Notes: a model not told the origin generated them from the sequence alone. Shown: positions 24,203-35,478, numbered from the stretch's first letter. The stretch is DNA of 64,000 nucleotides from Phyllobacteriaceae bacterium (GCA_002708825.1 PAPF01000016.1:1-64000); one strand, 5' to 3'. Translations and numbers: made by a program.

Positions 24203-25939
24203 ATGACCGGAATGCAGGATCTCAACCGTGACGAGGACAATGTCGCCGCCTGGATCGCCCATGCCCTGGAAAGGCGTGGCATCGACCGTGTCTTCGGCCT
24301 TCAGGGCGGACATATCCAGCCGGTCTGGGATCATCTGGCGCGGCGCGGCATCCGCATCATCGATGTGCGCGACGAGGGCGCGGCCGTGCACATGGCCCAT
24401 GCCCATGGCGAACTGACCGGCAGCCTTGGCGTCGCCATGGTGACGGCCGGCCCCGGCGTCACCAATTGCGTGACCGGTATTGCCAATGCCTCGCTCGCCC
24501 GGGTCCCCCTGCTTCTGATCGGCGGCTGCACCTCGCGTCCGCAGGCCAACATGGCGCCATTGCAGGACATTCCCCACGTCGACATCCTCAGGCCCGTCAC
24601 CCGCTATTGCCGGACCGCGCGTGTTGCCGAACAGGTGATCCGCGAACTCGACGAGGCCATCGCGCGGGCATTCGGCGACTTGGGCGAGCCCGGTCCCTCC
24701 TACATCGAGGTGCCGACCGACGTGTTGCGCACAAGGGTTCCCGCGCACATGATCCCGTCGGACTGGCTGGCACCCAAGCCGCTGCGCCGGGCCGTCCCGG
24801 AGCCGGACCGGATCGCCGAGGCCGTGCAGGCCATCCGGGCCGCGAAACGGCCCCTCGTCGTCAGCGGACGCGGTGCGCGCGGCGCATCGGACGAAATCGT
24901 GCGTTTCCTTGACGCGACCGGGGCGCTCTACCTCGACACGCAGGAAAGCCGCGGCCTGGTGCCTGCGGATCATCCGGCCGTTGTGGGTGCCGTGCGGGCG
25001 GCAGCCATGGCGCAGGCCGATCTCGTCATCACCCTGGGCCGCAAGCTCGACTACCAGCTTGGTTATGGCTCTCCCGCCGTCTTTCCCGAGGCCCGTTTCC
25101 TGCGCATCGCCGATACGCCGGGCGAACTGGTCGACAACCGCCGCGGACAGCCGGAAATCCTGGCCAGCGTCCCCATCGCGCTCGACGCACTGAGCGACGC
25201 GCTGGGCAATGATGGCGGATCGCGTGACGGCCCATGGGTGGACGGATTGCGTGCCAGGCACGGCGAGCGCATCGCGAAGGGCCGCGAAACGCCTGCACCA
25301 CGAAGGGGCGCGGACGGCAAGATCCATCCCATGGCGATCTTCGAGGCGCTGCGCACTACAGCCGCGCCTGACCATATCGCCATTGCCGATGGCGGCGACC
25401 TGCTGAGCTTCGCCCGCGTCGGGGTGGAAGCACGCACCTACATGGACGCCGGCGCCTTCGGCTGCCTTGGCGTCGGCGTGCCCTTCGCCGTGGCCGCTGA
25501 GCTCGCCTTTCCGGACCGGCAGGTCATTTCGGTCAATGGCGACGGCGCTTTCGGTATCAACGCCATGGAGATCGACACTGCCGTGCGCCACGGCACCAAA
25601 GCCGTCTTCATCGTGTCCAACAATGCCGCCTGGAACATCGAGCGCTACGACCAGGAGGCCAATTACGGTGGCCGCGTTGTCGGCACGACGCTGCGTCATT
25701 CCGACTACGCGGCCATGGCCCGGGCATTGGGCGCCCATGGCGAACGGGTGGAAGACCCGGCAGACCTGACGGGCGCCATCGAACGGGCGCTTGCCAATGC
25801 GCCGGCGGTGATCGACATTGTCACGTCGCAGGACGCGGTATCGTCCGACGCGATGAAAGGCCTGGGCTTCGTACCCGATTTCCAACCGCTGACAGCCTGG
25901 GACGAGGCGGAACGCAAGCGGCGCGGATCGGCAGGTTGA
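24203..25939 (+). CDS. Thiamine diphosphate-dependent enzyme of the acetolactate synthase/2-hydroxyacyl-CoA lyase superfamily
   Basis: The protein of about 578 residues has the N-terminal pyrimidine-binding domain with Glu58 in [10 protein letters not shown], a central domain and the C-terminal pyrophosphate domain with NGDG (445-448) and the closing NN of SNNAAWN. The family covers acetolactate synthase, oxalyl-CoA decarboxylase, benzoylformate decarboxylase and 2-hydroxyacyl-CoA lyase. Adjacency to an acyl-CoA synthetase favours action on a 2-hydroxy- or 2-oxoacyl-CoA, but this is inference. ATG 24203 is preferred over ATG 24197 because GGAGG ends 7 nt before it. Confidence 0.85.
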   Translation: MTGMQDLNRDEDNVAAWIAHALERRGIDRVFGLQGGHIQPVWDHLARRGIRIIDVRDEGAAVHMAHAHGELTGSLGVAMVTAGPGVTNCVTGIANASLARVPLLLIGGCTSRPQANMAPLQDIPHVDILRPVTRYCRTARVAEQVIRELDEAIARAFGDLGEPGPSYIEVPTDVLRTRVPAHMIPSDWLAPKPLRRAVPEPDRIAEAVQAIRAAKRPLVVSGRGARGASDEIVRFLDATGALYLDTQESRGLVPADHPAVVGAVRAAAMAQADLVITLGRKLDYQLGYGSPAVFPEARFLRIADTPGELVDNRRGQPEILASVPIALDALSDALGNDGGSRDGPWVDGLRARHGERIAKGRETPAPRRGADGKIHPMAIFEALRTTAAPDHIAIADGGDLLSFARVGVEARTYMDAGAFGCLGVGVPFAVAAELAFPDRQVISVNGDGAFGINAMEIDTAVRHGTKAVFIVSNNAAWNIERYDQEANYGGRVVGTTLRHSDYAAMARALGAHGERVEDPADLTGAIERALANAPAVIDIVTSQDAVSSDAMKGLGFVPDFQPLTAWDEAERKRRGSAG

Positions 25940-25949
25940 GGAGGTATCC

Positions 25950-26474
25950 ATGATCGGACGGCAGGTTCCCGAAGCGGTATTCCACACCCGTGTCCGCAAC
26001 GATGCGCTTGAAGGACCGAACCCTTATGAATGGCGGCAACTGACGAGCGGGGACGTGTTCGGGGGGCGCAATGTCGTTCTTTTCGCGCTGCCCGGCGCGT
26101 TCACCCCGGCCTGTTCGGATTCCCACCTGCCCGGCTACGAGGCAAGTTACGATGCCTTTCGTGCCCTGGGTGTCGACGAGGTCGTGTGCCTTGCGGTCAA
26201 CGACGCCTTCACCATGTTCCAGTGGGCGCGCGCCCATGAAATTTCGCGCGTCTTCATGCTGCCCGACGGCAATGGCGACTTCACCCGCCTGATGGGCATG
26301 CTTGTGAGCCGGCGCAAGACCGGGATGGGCTACCGCAGCTGGCGCTATTCCATGCATGTGGTGGACGGGGAAATCAGGCGCTTCTTCGCAGAACCCGGCT
26401 TTCGCGACGAGCCGGACGGAGTCCCGGTCGGCGTCTCGGCGGCCGGGGTCATGCTCGACGAACTGAAGCGCTGA
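25950..26474 (+). CDS. Peroxiredoxin, Prx5-like
   Basis: The 174-residue protein shows the Prx5 active-site stretch PGAFTPACSDSHLPGY with peroxidatic Cys55 and a downstream Arg in a conserved R-Y/W-S setting (GYRSWRYS). These enzymes reduce hydroperoxides with glutathione or thioredoxin. It follows the ThDP enzyme by 10 nt and ends this operon, perhaps dealing with peroxide formed by the flavin monooxygenase or by side reactions of the ThDP carbanion. Confidence 0.9.
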   Translation: MIGRQVPEAVFHTRVRNDALEGPNPYEWRQLTSGDVFGGRNVVLFALPGAFTPACSDSHLPGYEASYDAFRALGVDEVVCLAVNDAFTMFQWARAHEISRVFMLPDGNGDFTRLMGMLVSRRKTGMGYRSWRYSMHVVDGEIRRFFAEPGFRDEPDGVPVGVSAAGVMLDELKR

Positions 26475-26590
26475 GGATGCGTACCCGGGCCGCAACCGGC
26501 GCGCGGGTCAACGCGCACCCGAAAACCGGGGTCGCACCCTTGCATTGACCGCTGAAAACGGCCTCGCAATGTCGACGATCTGACCTGATT

Positions 26591-26680
26591 TGGCGGAGAG
26601 GGGGGGATTCGAACCCCCGATAGAGTTGCCCCTATGCCGCATTTCGAGTGCGGTGCTTTCAACCACTCAGCCACCTCTCC
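26591..26680 (-). tRNA. tRNA-Ser (anticodon CGA)
   Basis: Read on the minus strand, GGAGAGG (from 26680) pairs with CCTCTCC near the 3' end, followed by G and an encoded CCA. The loop CTCGAAA gives anticodon CGA (complement of 26644-26646), which reads UCG serine codons. A long variable arm and the GGTTCGAATCC T-loop type sequence are present, as expected for a class II tRNA. Confidence 0.95.
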
Positions 26681-27030
26681 GCTTGTGGTTGACGCCGATA
26701 CCGGCGCGGGCGCTTCAATAGCGGGAGGCAGGGGCTGACACAAGGGCTAAATTGATGGCAGGCCTGCTTTTCGTCCGCCCTGGCGGGCACAGGCATTGAC
26801 TTGACGCCCGCAAAAGGCTATCCGCACGCCCGTCTGGCGGTGTGGCCCATCCACGCCGCTTGATTGTTTTTTCCGGCGCCAGGCAACGGGGCCTGTCAAT
26901 GACAGGCGCGGGGGCTGAGGCGGGCGGGAACACCAGACCGGGCGCAAGCCCGTTCCAAGACTGACAAAAAGACGGACGGACCGGCCATTGCGGACGGTTC
27001 AGATCCGGACGGACACTGAAAGGAAAAAAG
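26681..27030. other. Intergenic stretch holding the rplU leader
   Basis: These 350 bases carry no convincing gene. They contain a plausible sigma-70 promoter at 26796-26823 and a roughly 200-nt untranslated leader before rplU with several GC-rich inverted segments, such as the GGACGG/CCGGAC repeats near 26970-27015. A known L21 leader motif could not be identified by eye. Confidence 0.5.
26796..26823 (+). promoter_or_regulatory. Putative sigma-70 promoter for rplU-rpmA
   Basis: TTGACT (26796-26801) and CTATCC (26818-26823) are separated by 16 bp. Both hexamers fit the alphaproteobacterial housekeeping consensus. The site is about 200 nt before rplU. Confidence 0.5.
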
Positions 27031-27636
27031 ATGTTCGCAGTCATCAAGACAGGCGGTAAGCAGTATCGCGTCGCCGCCGAAGACGTGATCGAGATCGAGC
27101 GCGTTGCCGGAGAAGCCGGTGATATCGTCACGCTCGGCGACGTTCTCATGGTCGGCGAAGGCGCCGACGCCACCATTGGCGCGCCCTTCGTGGACGGCGC
27201 CTCGGTTGCCGCCGAGATCGTCGAGCAGAATCGCGGCCCGAAGGTGATTTCCTTCAAGAAGCGCCGCCGCCAGAATTCGCGCCGCAAGCGCGGCCATCGC
27301 CAGCTGCTCACCACGGTTCGCATTTCCGAGATCCTGACCGGTGGTGCCAAGCCCTCCAAGGCTGCCGCCCCGAAGAAGGAAAAGGCCCCGGCCAAGTCCG
27401 AAGCCGCTGCCGCCGCCCCGCTGTTCACCACGCCGGAAGGCGAGGCCGATGACCTGACGAAGATCAAGGGCATCGGTCCGGTCGCCAGGCGCCAGCTTGC
27501 CGAGCAGGGCATCACCCAGTTCGCCCAGGTCGCCGCGCTGTCCGACGAGGACATCGCCAGGATCGACGAGGCGATGCCCTTCTCCGCCGACCAGATCAGC
27601 GACTGGCGCGAGCAGGCCAGGGAAATGGCGAAGTAA
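27031..27636 (+). CDS. rplU: Large-subunit ribosomal protein bL21 with C-terminal helix-hairpin-helix extension
   Basis: Residues 1-103 are a standard bL21 ([14 protein letters not shown], and the basic [16 protein letters not shown] segment that contacts 23S rRNA). An Ala/Lys/Pro-rich linker (about 104-132) leads to a helix-hairpin-helix domain (about 138-201) containing [17 protein letters not shown]. Plain L21 is about 103 residues. The extension occurs in Rhizobiales and resembles the HHH domain found in some other ribosomal and oxidoreductase proteins. Its role is unknown. rpmA follows. Confidence 0.96.
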   Translation: MFAVIKTGGKQYRVAAEDVIEIERVAGEAGDIVTLGDVLMVGEGADATIGAPFVDGASVAAEIVEQNRGPKVISFKKRRRQNSRRKRGHRQLLTTVRISEILTGGAKPSKAAAPKKEKAPAKSEAAAAAPLFTTPEGEADDLTKIKGIGPVARRQLAEQGITQFAQVAALSDEDIARIDEAMPFSADQISDWREQAREMAK

Positions 27637-27721
27637 GCCGCAACCGGCTGACGCTTGAATCCGGGCGCGCGAACGCCCATAAGGAATGAGAGGCGCCGGA
27701 ACGGCGCAAAGGAGACTTGAA

Positions 27722-27991
27722 ATGGCACACAAGAAAGCAGGCGGTTCGTCCCGTAACGGTCGCGATTCCATCGGCCGCCGTCTTGGCGTCAAGAAGTTCG
27801 GCGGCGAGCAGGTCGTGCCGGGCAACATCATCATCCGCCAGCGCGGAACCAAGTGGCATCCGGGCACCAATGTCGGCATGGGCAAGGATCACACGATTTT
27901 TGCCGTGGCCGAGGGCGCCGTGTCTTTCGCCAAGAAAGCCAACGGCCGAACCTATGTGTCCGTCGTGCCGATGGCCGACGCAGCGGAGTAA
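27722..27991 (+). CDS. rpmA: Large-subunit ribosomal protein bL27
   Basis: The 89-residue protein begins [16 protein letters not shown], the conserved flexible N-terminus that reaches the peptidyl-transferase centre, and no cleavable N-terminal leader is present. AAAGGAG precedes the ATG. It pairs with rplU in the usual order, and a strong terminator follows. Confidence 0.98.
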   Translation: MAHKKAGGSSRNGRDSIGRRLGVKKFGGEQVVPGNIIIRQRGTKWHPGTNVGMGKDHTIFAVAEGAVSFAKKANGRTYVSVVPMADAAE

Positions 27992-28061
27992 GCCGGTTCC
28001 GCACCAAACACCGGCGGCCCCTCTCGGGTTCCGGTGTCTGGAAAGGCCAGCAGAAGGATCA

Positions 28062-28095
28062 GGGGAGATGGGCTGCCATCTCCCCTTTTTCTTTT
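28062..28095 (+). terminator. Intrinsic terminator of rplU-rpmA
   Basis: GGGGAGATGG (28062-28071) and CCATCTCCCC (28076-28085) form a perfect 10-bp stem with a 4-nt loop, followed by TTTTTCTTTT. Confidence 0.9.
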
Positions 28096-28113
28096 GGCCT
28101 GACGGAGGAACCC

Positions 28114-28710
28114 ATGGTCGAGGATGTCAAGGAGACTGAAGACGAAAGTCCGTTCCGGATCGATTGCCCCGTGCTCGTGACCGACCGCCTCGTGCTGCGA
28201 AAGCCGCATGAGACGGACGCCCCCGACCTGGCCCGCCTGGCCAACAATCCGCGCGTGGCCCTGATGCTGACCCGCATGCCGCACCCCTATGGCGAAACCG
28301 ATGCGCAGCGTTTCCTCGATCAGACCGCCCGCCGGAGCGATGGCTGCATCTATGCCGTGACGCTGGCCGCCAATGGCCGCTTCATCGGCTGCGCCGGACT
28401 GGAACCGGCCGAAGGCGGCGCACTGGAGATCGGCTACTGGTTCGGCCAGCCCTACTGGGGCAAGGGCTATGCCACCGAGACAGCCCACGCCCTGGTTGAC
28501 GCCGCCTTCCGCGGCACCGCAGTCGACCGGCTGGAAGCGGCCTGCCGCGTGACAAACAGCGCCTCGCGCCGGGTCCTGCACAAGTGCGGCTTCCAGTTCA
28601 CCGGCCATGGCATGAAGTCGTCGCTTGCCGCCGGGCGCATCAATGTCGAGCGTTACCGCCTCGACCGCGCCACCTGGATCGGCCTGAAAAGCTGGACGGC
28701 CCGGCAATGA
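28114..28710 (+). CDS. GNAT family acetyltransferase, RimJ/RimL type
   Basis: The 198-residue protein has the RimJ/RimL-like start (LVTDRLVLRKPHETDAPDL), the acetyl-CoA binding segment GQPYWGKGYATETA and the C-terminal VLHKCGFQF strand-helix. Such enzymes acetylate the alpha-amino group of proteins or small amines. It lies between rpmA and obgE, a position common in Rhizobiales. GGAGG precedes the ATG, and the gene begins just after the rpmA terminator. Confidence 0.88.
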   Translation: MVEDVKETEDESPFRIDCPVLVTDRLVLRKPHETDAPDLARLANNPRVALMLTRMPHPYGETDAQRFLDQTARRSDGCIYAVTLAANGRFIGCAGLEPAEGGALEIGYWFGQPYWGKGYATETAHALVDAAFRGTAVDRLEAACRVTNSASRRVLHKCGFQFTGHGMKSSLAAGRINVERYRLDRATWIGLKSWTARQ

Positions 28711-28797
28711 CGCCGGGCCGTCCTTCCACCGGGATGAAATCTTCGTGCCTGCTTGTGCCGTGCGAAGCTTCAAACCGGCATTGAAATGCTCTAATGA

Positions 28798-29886
<1,089 letters not shown>

Positions 29887-29896
29887 CGCGGAAACC

Positions 29897-31018
29897 ATGG
29901 CCATGCTCTCCGGATACCGACGCATCACGGTCAAGATTGGCTCGGCCCTCCTGGTCGACCGCAGGACGGGCCTGAAACGCGGCTGGCTGGCCGCACTGGT
30001 GGCCGACATCGCCCGGCTGAAGGCCGGCGGAGCGGATGTGGTCGTCGTCTCCTCCGGCGCCATCGCGCTCGGCCGCACGATTCTGGGTCTGGGCCGGCGG
30101 CAGTTGAAGCTGGAGGAAAGCCAGGCGGCCGCGGCGGCTGGCCAGATCGCGCTGGCGCAAGCCTGGTCTGAGGAACTGGCCCGCCATGGCATCATTGCCG
30201 GACAGGTGCTCGTCACGCTGGGCGACACCGAGGAGCGGCGGCGCTACCTCAATGCCCGCGCCACCATCGGCACACTCCTGAAGATGGGAGCCGTGCCGGT
30301 CGTCAACGAGAACGACACTGTGGCCACCACAGAGATCCGCTACGGCGACAATGACCGCCTTGCCGCCCGCGTCGCCACCATGATGTCGAGCGACCTGCTG
30401 GTCCTGCTTTCCGACATCGACGGCCTCTACACCGCGCCGCCCGCGCTCGATCCGGCCGCCCGCCACATCCCGCTGGTTGCGCGCATCACGCCCGATATCG
30501 AGGCCATGGCCGGCGCGGCGGCATCCGAACTGTCGCGCGGCGGCATGCGCACGAAGCTTGATGCCGGCAAGATCGCCACGACGGCCGGCACGGCCATGAT
30601 CATCGCCTCCGGCGAGGTCGACCATCCGCTGCGTGCCATCGAGCAAGGCGCGCGCTTCACCCGTTTCGAACCCGCCGCGGCGCCCGTCTCGGGTTACAAG
30701 GGCTGGATTGCCGGGCAACTGGAACCCGCCGGCCGGCTGGTGATCGACGACGGCGCGCTGAAGGCGCTGCACGAGGGCCGCTCGCTGCTGGCGGCCGGCG
30801 TGCGCGCGGTTTCGGGCAATTTTGCCCGTGGCGACACCGTCGCCGTTCATACCGCCGACGGGCGGGAAGTGGCCCGCGGCCTGGTTGCCTACGATGCCGC
30901 CGACGCCATGCGGATCGCCGGGCGCAAGAGCGCCGAGATTGAGGCCGTCCTCGGCTACCAGGCCCGTTCCGCCATGATCCACCGCGACGATCTCGTGGTC
31001 ACCGCGCCGGTCCCGTGA
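29897..31018 (+). CDS. proB: Glutamate 5-kinase
   Basis: The 373-residue enzyme performs the first step of proline synthesis, phosphorylating glutamate. The amino-acid kinase domain has [18 protein letters not shown] and NENDTVA, and residues about 280-373 form a PUA domain. It begins 11 nt after obgE, in the obg-proB-proA order common in alphaproteobacteria. Feedback inhibition by proline is typical of the family. Confidence 0.97.
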   Translation: MAMLSGYRRITVKIGSALLVDRRTGLKRGWLAALVADIARLKAGGADVVVVSSGAIALGRTILGLGRRQLKLEESQAAAAAGQIALAQAWSEELARHGIIAGQVLVTLGDTEERRRYLNARATIGTLLKMGAVPVVNENDTVATTEIRYGDNDRLAARVATMMSSDLLVLLSDIDGLYTAPPALDPAARHIPLVARITPDIEAMAGAAASELSRGGMRTKLDAGKIATTAGTAMIIASGEVDHPLRAIEQGARFTRFEPAAAPVSGYKGWIAGQLEPAGRLVIDDGALKALHEGRSLLAAGVRAVSGNFARGDTVAVHTADGREVARGLVAYDAADAMRIAGRKSAEIEAVLGYQARSAMIHRDDLVVTAPVP

Positions 31019-31081
31019 AGGACCCCGCGATTGCCCGCCGAGCGACGACCATGTATTGACCCTGCGACAGGGAGACCGGAA

Positions 31082-32368
31082 ATGCTGACAACCGACAGCG
31101 CCAGCAAGACAGACATTCACGCCCTCATGGCCGAAATGGGCAGGCGCGCCCGCGCGGCCGCAGCACCCCTGGCCATTGCCGCCCCGCGGGCCAAGCATGC
31201 CGCGCTGATGGCCATGGCCGACGCCATCGAGGCCGACATGGGCGCAATCCTTGCCGCCAATGCCATCGACATGGAGAACGGCGTGGAGGCCGGCCTGACG
31301 CCGGCCATGCTCGACCGCCTCAAGCTGGACGAGGGCCGCATCGGCGCCATGGCCGGCGGCATACGCGCCATCGCCGGGCTGAAGGATCCCGTAGGCGAGA
31401 TCATGGCCGAATGGGACCGCCCGAACGGCCTTCACATAGAGCGCGTGCGCACCCCGCTCGGCGTCATCGGCGTCATCTACGAGAGCAGGCCCAATGTCAC
31501 CGCCGATGCCGGTGCGCTCTGCCTGAAGGCTGGAAACGCAGTCATCCTGCGCGGCGGCTCGGATTCGGTGAACTCCTCGGCAGCCATCCACGCCTGCCTC
31601 GTGCGCGGCCTCGAGGCAGCGGGCCTGCCCGCCGATGCCATCCAGCGCGTTCCGGTGACAGACCGGGCCGCTGTCGGCGAATTGTTGACCGGCCTTGACG
31701 GCAATGTCGACGTCATCGTGCCGCGCGGCGGCAAGAGCCTGGTCGCCCGCGTACAGGCCGACGCCCGCGTGCCGGTCTTCGCCCATCTGGAAGGTATCTG
31801 CCACGTCTACGTGGATGCCTCCGCCGACCTTTCCATGGCGGTCTCCATCGTGCTGAACGCCAAGATGCGCCGCACCGGCATCTGCGGCGCCGCCGAGACG
31901 CTGCTGGTCGACCGCGCCTGCGCCGCTACCCACCTGCCGCCGATCCTCGAGGCTCTGGCCGCAAAGGGTTGCGAGATCCGGGGCGATGACGCGGTCTTGG
32001 CACTATGGGAGAATGCGAAGGAAGCGGCGGCCCAGGACTGGTCGACCGAGTATCTCGACGCCATCATTTCCGTGGCCGTGGTCGACGGCGTATCGGGCGC
32101 GATCGCTCATGTCAACCGCTACTCGTCGCATCATACCGAGGCCATCATCGCCGAGGACAGCCGCGCCGTGGAGCGCTTCTTCAACGAGATCGACAGCGCC
32201 ATCCTGCTGCACAATGCCTCCACCCAGTTCGCCGATGGCGGCGAGTTCGGCATGGGTGCCGAGATCGGCATCGCCACGGGCAAGATGCATGCACGCGGTC
32301 CCGTCGGCGTGGAACAGCTGACATCGTTCAAGTACCGGGTGCGCGGCACCGGCCAGATCCGCCCCTGA
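31082..32368 (+). CDS. proA: Glutamate-5-semialdehyde dehydrogenase (gamma-glutamyl phosphate reductase)
   Basis: The 428-residue aldehyde dehydrogenase reduces gamma-glutamyl phosphate with NADPH. Catalytic Cys268 sits in [11 protein letters not shown], and [10 protein letters not shown] and NSSAAIH are family landmarks. It follows proB by 63 nt. The stop overlaps the nadD start (TGATG), implying translational coupling. Confidence 0.97.
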   Translation: MLTTDSASKTDIHALMAEMGRRARAAAAPLAIAAPRAKHAALMAMADAIEADMGAILAANAIDMENGVEAGLTPAMLDRLKLDEGRIGAMAGGIRAIAGLKDPVGEIMAEWDRPNGLHIERVRTPLGVIGVIYESRPNVTADAGALCLKAGNAVILRGGSDSVNSSAAIHACLVRGLEAAGLPADAIQRVPVTDRAAVGELLTGLDGNVDVIVPRGGKSLVARVQADARVPVFAHLEGICHVYVDASADLSMAVSIVLNAKMRRTGICGAAETLLVDRACAATHLPPILEALAAKGCEIRGDDAVLALWENAKEAAAQDWSTEYLDAIISVAVVDGVSGAIAHVNRYSSHHTEAIIAEDSRAVERFFNEIDSAILLHNASTQFADGGEFGMGAEIGIATGKMHARGPVGVEQLTSFKYRVRGTGQIRP

Positions 32369-33006
32369 TGGACGTCCCTGAGGACCTGGACGCGCATTAC
32401 CTGCGCATGCCGGCAACCGCGTCCGGCCTGCGTGTCGGCCTGTTCGGCGGTTCCTTCAACCCGCCCCATGCCGGCCATGCGCTGGTCGCCGAGATCGCGC
32501 TGCGCCGCCTGGCGCTCGACCAGTTGTGGTGGATGGTCACACCGGGCAATCCGCTCAAGGACAATGCGAACCTGGCGCCGCTGGCGCAACGCGTGGCTGC
32601 CTCGGAAGCGCTCAAGCCGGGGCCGAAGGTCAAGGTCACCGCCTTCGAGGCCGCCCACAGCGTGCGCTACACGGCGGACACGCTGGCGCTGGTCAAGGCG
32701 CGCAAGCCCGGCGTACGCTTTGTCTGGATCATGGGCGCCGACAATCTGCGCAGCATCCACCGCTGGCAGCGCTGGCGCGAGATCGCGCGCACATTTCCCA
32801 TCGCCGTCATCGACCGCCCTGGCGACACGCTGTCCTTTCTGTCATCGCGCATGGCCAAGACCTTTGCCGGCGCCCGCATCGACGAGGCGGACGCCCCGCG
32901 CCTCGCCTTTCTCGACCCGCCCGCCTGGACCTTCATCCATGGCCCGCGCTCGTCCATGTCGTCCACGCAGTTGCGCGCTGAGGCGGGCGGCAATTCCGCC
33001 CGCTGA
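32368..33006 (+). CDS. nadD: Nicotinate-nucleotide adenylyltransferase
   Basis: The 212-residue nucleotidyltransferase makes deamido-NAD from nicotinate mononucleotide and ATP. The motifs GLFGGSFNPPHAGH and the C-terminal SSTQLR match the (T/H)xGH and SxxxxR patterns. It overlaps proA by one base and precedes rsfS, a conserved arrangement. The first 20 residues extend beyond the core and could reflect a later start. Confidence 0.95.
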   Translation: MDVPEDLDAHYLRMPATASGLRVGLFGGSFNPPHAGHALVAEIALRRLALDQLWWMVTPGNPLKDNANLAPLAQRVAASEALKPGPKVKVTAFEAAHSVRYTADTLALVKARKPGVRFVWIMGADNLRSIHRWQRWREIARTFPIAVIDRPGDTLSFLSSRMAKTFAGARIDEADAPRLAFLDPPAWTFIHGPRSSMSSTQLRAEAGGNSAR

Positions 33007-33105
33007 AACAGGACGTGAACGCTGTTTGCCGGCGCTGTCTTGAAAATGCAGTGCTTTGCTGCCACTTTTTAGGGGCGCACCGGCAAAGGTGCGCGACGCG
33101 TTCTC

Positions 33106-33534
33106 ATGATGAAAGGAAAGACACTGAGGACAGCTACTGAAACGAAGGCACGCGAATTGTCTTCACGGGCTGAGGCAGGCCGGAGATCCGGCGCCGAGGC
33201 AGCCCTTCAGACGGCCCTTGAATCGCTTGAAAACTCCAAGGCCGAAGACATTGTTTCCATTGACATCCAGGGCAAGTCCAGCCTTGCCGACTACATGGTC
33301 GTCGCCTCCGGGCGATCGCATCGCCATGTCGCCGCCGTGGCTGACCACCTGATCAAGGCTCTCAAGGAGGCCGGCCATGGCAATGCCCGGGTCGAGGGTC
33401 TGTCCGGCGCTGACTGGGTGCTGATTGATTCGGGCGATATCATCGTCCATGTCTTCCGCCCCGAGGTTCGCGAGTTCTACAACATCGAGAAGATGTGGCA
33501 GGCTCCGGACCTGGAGGACAGCACCCTGCACTGA
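33106..33534 (+). CDS. rsfS: Ribosomal silencing factor RsfS
   Basis: The 142-residue protein contains the RsfS/DUF143 core: LENSKAEDIVSIDI, DYMVVASGRSHRHV and VLIDSGDIIVHVF. It binds ribosomal protein L14 and blocks subunit joining in starved cells. The true start is uncertain because two ATGs (33106, 33109) have poor ribosome sites and the first 30 residues are not conserved. The rsfS-rlmH pair is conserved. Confidence 0.95.
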   Translation: MMKGKTLRTATETKARELSSRAEAGRRSGAEAALQTALESLENSKAEDIVSIDIQGKSSLADYMVVASGRSHRHVAAVADHLIKALKEAGHGNARVEGLSGADWVLIDSGDIIVHVFRPEVREFYNIEKMWQAPDLEDSTLH

Positions 33535-33565
33535 CCCTTTCCGGGTTTTCGCAAAGGGAGCGCGC

Positions 33566-34048
33566 ATGCGGATCGTCGTTCATGCCGTGGGCCGGATGAA
33601 AGCCGGCCCCGAACGGGAATTGTCGGCGCGCTATTTCGAGCGCTTTTCCAGGGCCGGCCCGCCGCTCGGCCTCGACTTCGCCGGTGTCAGGGAGATTGCC
33701 GAAAGCCGGGCTTCGGGGGCCGAAAGGCGCAAGGCGGAGGAAGCCGAACCGCTTCTGCGCATGGCCGCTGACGGCGCCTTGCTCGTCCTTCTCGACGAGA
33801 CCGGGAAATCCCTGTCATCGGAAGACTTCGCCGGCAGGCTTGCCGGCTTCCGCGACGAGGGCCGGCGCGATCTCGTTCTCGCCATCGGCGGTCCCGACGG
33901 CCACGATCCCGCACTGCGCCGCGAATCAGGCCTGCTTCTCTCTTTCGGCCGCATGACCTGGCCCCACCAGGTCGCACGCATCCTGCTGGCCGAGCAACTT
34001 TACCGCGCCTGCACCATCCTCTCCGGTCATCCCTATCACCGGGCGTGA
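33566..34048 (+). CDS. rlmH: 23S rRNA (pseudouridine-1915 N3) methyltransferase
   Basis: The 160-residue SPOUT enzyme has the knotted C-terminal half with LVLAIGGPDGHD and MTWPHQVARILLAEQLYRA. It methylates Psi1915 in helix 69 of 70S ribosomes. AAAGGGAG lies before the ATG. It is immediately downstream of rsfS. Confidence 0.97.
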   Translation: MRIVVHAVGRMKAGPERELSARYFERFSRAGPPLGLDFAGVREIAESRASGAERRKAEEAEPLLRMAADGALLVLLDETGKSLSSEDFAGRLAGFRDEGRRDLVLAIGGPDGHDPALRRESGLLLSFGRMTWPHQVARILLAEQLYRACTILSGHPYHRA

Positions 34049-34107
34049 TCTCCGCCGCATCTCTTTTGGTTAATGATTCCTTTGCCTGCCTCCGCTAGGG
34101 TGGACGG

Positions 34108-35478
34108 ATGAAAAGGCGGTCTTCCCTTTCTGCCCCACCTTCCGGACGGCTGGCCCTGTTCGCCGGCGTGATGGTGCTTGGTCTTGCCACGGTTTGCCCC
34201 GCCCTCGCGCAAGACGCCACCCTCCCCGACCCGGCGCAGATCGAGGCGCGCCAGGACGAGACGCGCGCCGCCTATGAGCGCATCGCGGCCGAGATGGCGG
34301 CATCGCAGGACCGGACCGCCGGTCTGGCAGCCGAGGTCGAAGCGCTGAACAGGGATGCCACGGCGATCACCGCCGCCCTGATCGAATCCGCCCGGACGGA
34401 GAAGGCGCTGGCCGACGACATCGAAGCGATTGCCGGGCGGATCGGCGACCTCGATATCCAGAAGGAATCCGTGCGCCGGTCGCTCAAGGGCCGTCGCGGC
34501 ATCCTGGCCGAGGTCCTTGCCGCGCTGCAACGCATGGGTCTGCATCCGCCGCCTGCCATTCTGGTGAAGCCGGAGGATGCGCTCGGCTCGGTGCGTAGCG
34601 CCATCCTGCTCGGTGCGGTCGTGCCCGAATTGCGGGCCCAGACGGCGATCCTGGTCGCCGACCTGGAGGAATTGCAGCGGGTCACCAAGGCCATCCTGAG
34701 CGAACGCGAGCGCCTTGAGGACGCCGTGCGCAACCAGGTCGCCGAACGCCAGCGCCTCGATGCACTGCTGGCGGAGAAGGCCCGCCTGCGCGATGAAACC
34801 GAGGCGCGCATGGCCGCCGAACAGGCCCGCGCCGAGGAACTCGCGGAGCGGGCAACCTCGCTGCAGGACCTGATCGCCTCGCTCGACGCGCAGATCGCCT
34901 CAGCCCGGGACGCAAGGGAGGCGGCGGCAAGGGCAGAAGCGAAGGAACGCGACCGGGCGGAAAAGCTGGACCGTTTGCGCACCCAGGACCGGCCGGTCCC
35001 GGAGCAGAACCGGCTGGTCAGCGGCCTTCCCTTCGACGCCATGAAGAAGCGGTTGCTTCTTCCCGTATCCGGGCGCCTGCAGCACCGGTTCGGCCAGCGT
35101 TCGCCTGACGGACTGCACTACACCGGCGACACCATTCAAACACAATCCGGCTCTATCGTCACATCGCTTGCGGATGGCGCGGTACTCTTCGCCGGCGCCT
35201 TCCGTTCCTATGGCCAACTCTTGATCCTGGATGCCGGCGATGGATATCATGTCGTCATGGCCGGCATGGACAGGCTCAACGTGGTCCAGGGTCAGAAGGT
35301 GGCTGCAGGCGAGCCGGTTGGCGCGATGGGGGAAAGACGGGTGGCGGCTGTTGCCGCCGCGGGTGATGAAATGGCACAGCCGGAGCTCTATGTTGAGATT
35401 CGGAAGGACAGGAAACCCGTTGATCCGGCACAATGGTGGTCGGACAAGGTAGCCGGAAGGACAAGGAATGATTCGTAA
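34108..35478 (+). CDS. EnvC-like murein hydrolase activator with degenerate LytM domain
   Basis: The 456-residue secreted protein has a signal peptide (cleavage likely after PALA, residue 34), long coiled coils (about 40-310) and a C-terminal M23/LytM domain (about 335-450). The zinc ligands of active LytM enzymes are not recognisable: the H-x3-D site reads HYTGDT and the H-x-H site reads YVEIR. This is the EnvC/NlpD pattern, in which the domain activates amidases without cutting itself. It overlaps ctpA by 11 nt, so the two are coupled. Confidence 0.88.
   Translation: MKRRSSLSAPPSGRLALFAGVMVLGLATVCPALAQDATLPDPAQIEARQDETRAAYERIAAEMAASQDRTAGLAAEVEALNRDATAITAALIESARTEKALADDIEAIAGRIGDLDIQKESVRRSLKGRRGILAEVLAALQRMGLHPPPAILVKPEDALGSVRSAILLGAVVPELRAQTAILVADLEELQRVTKAILSERERLEDAVRNQVAERQRLDALLAEKARLRDETEARMAAEQARAEELAERATSLQDLIASLDAQIASARDAREAAARAEAKERDRAEKLDRLRTQDRPVPEQNRLVSGLPFDAMKKRLLLPVSGRLQHRFGQRSPDGLHYTGDTIQTQSGSIVTSLADGAVLFAGAFRSYGQLLILDAGDGYHVVMAGMDRLNVVQGQKVAAGEPVGAMGERRVAAVAAAGDEMAQPELYVEIRKDRKPVDPAQWWSDKVAGRTRNDS

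Noticed and set aside
26591-26680. tRNA-Ser as an integration site of a genomic island
   Set aside because: No integrase, direct repeat of the tRNA end or phage gene was seen on either side.
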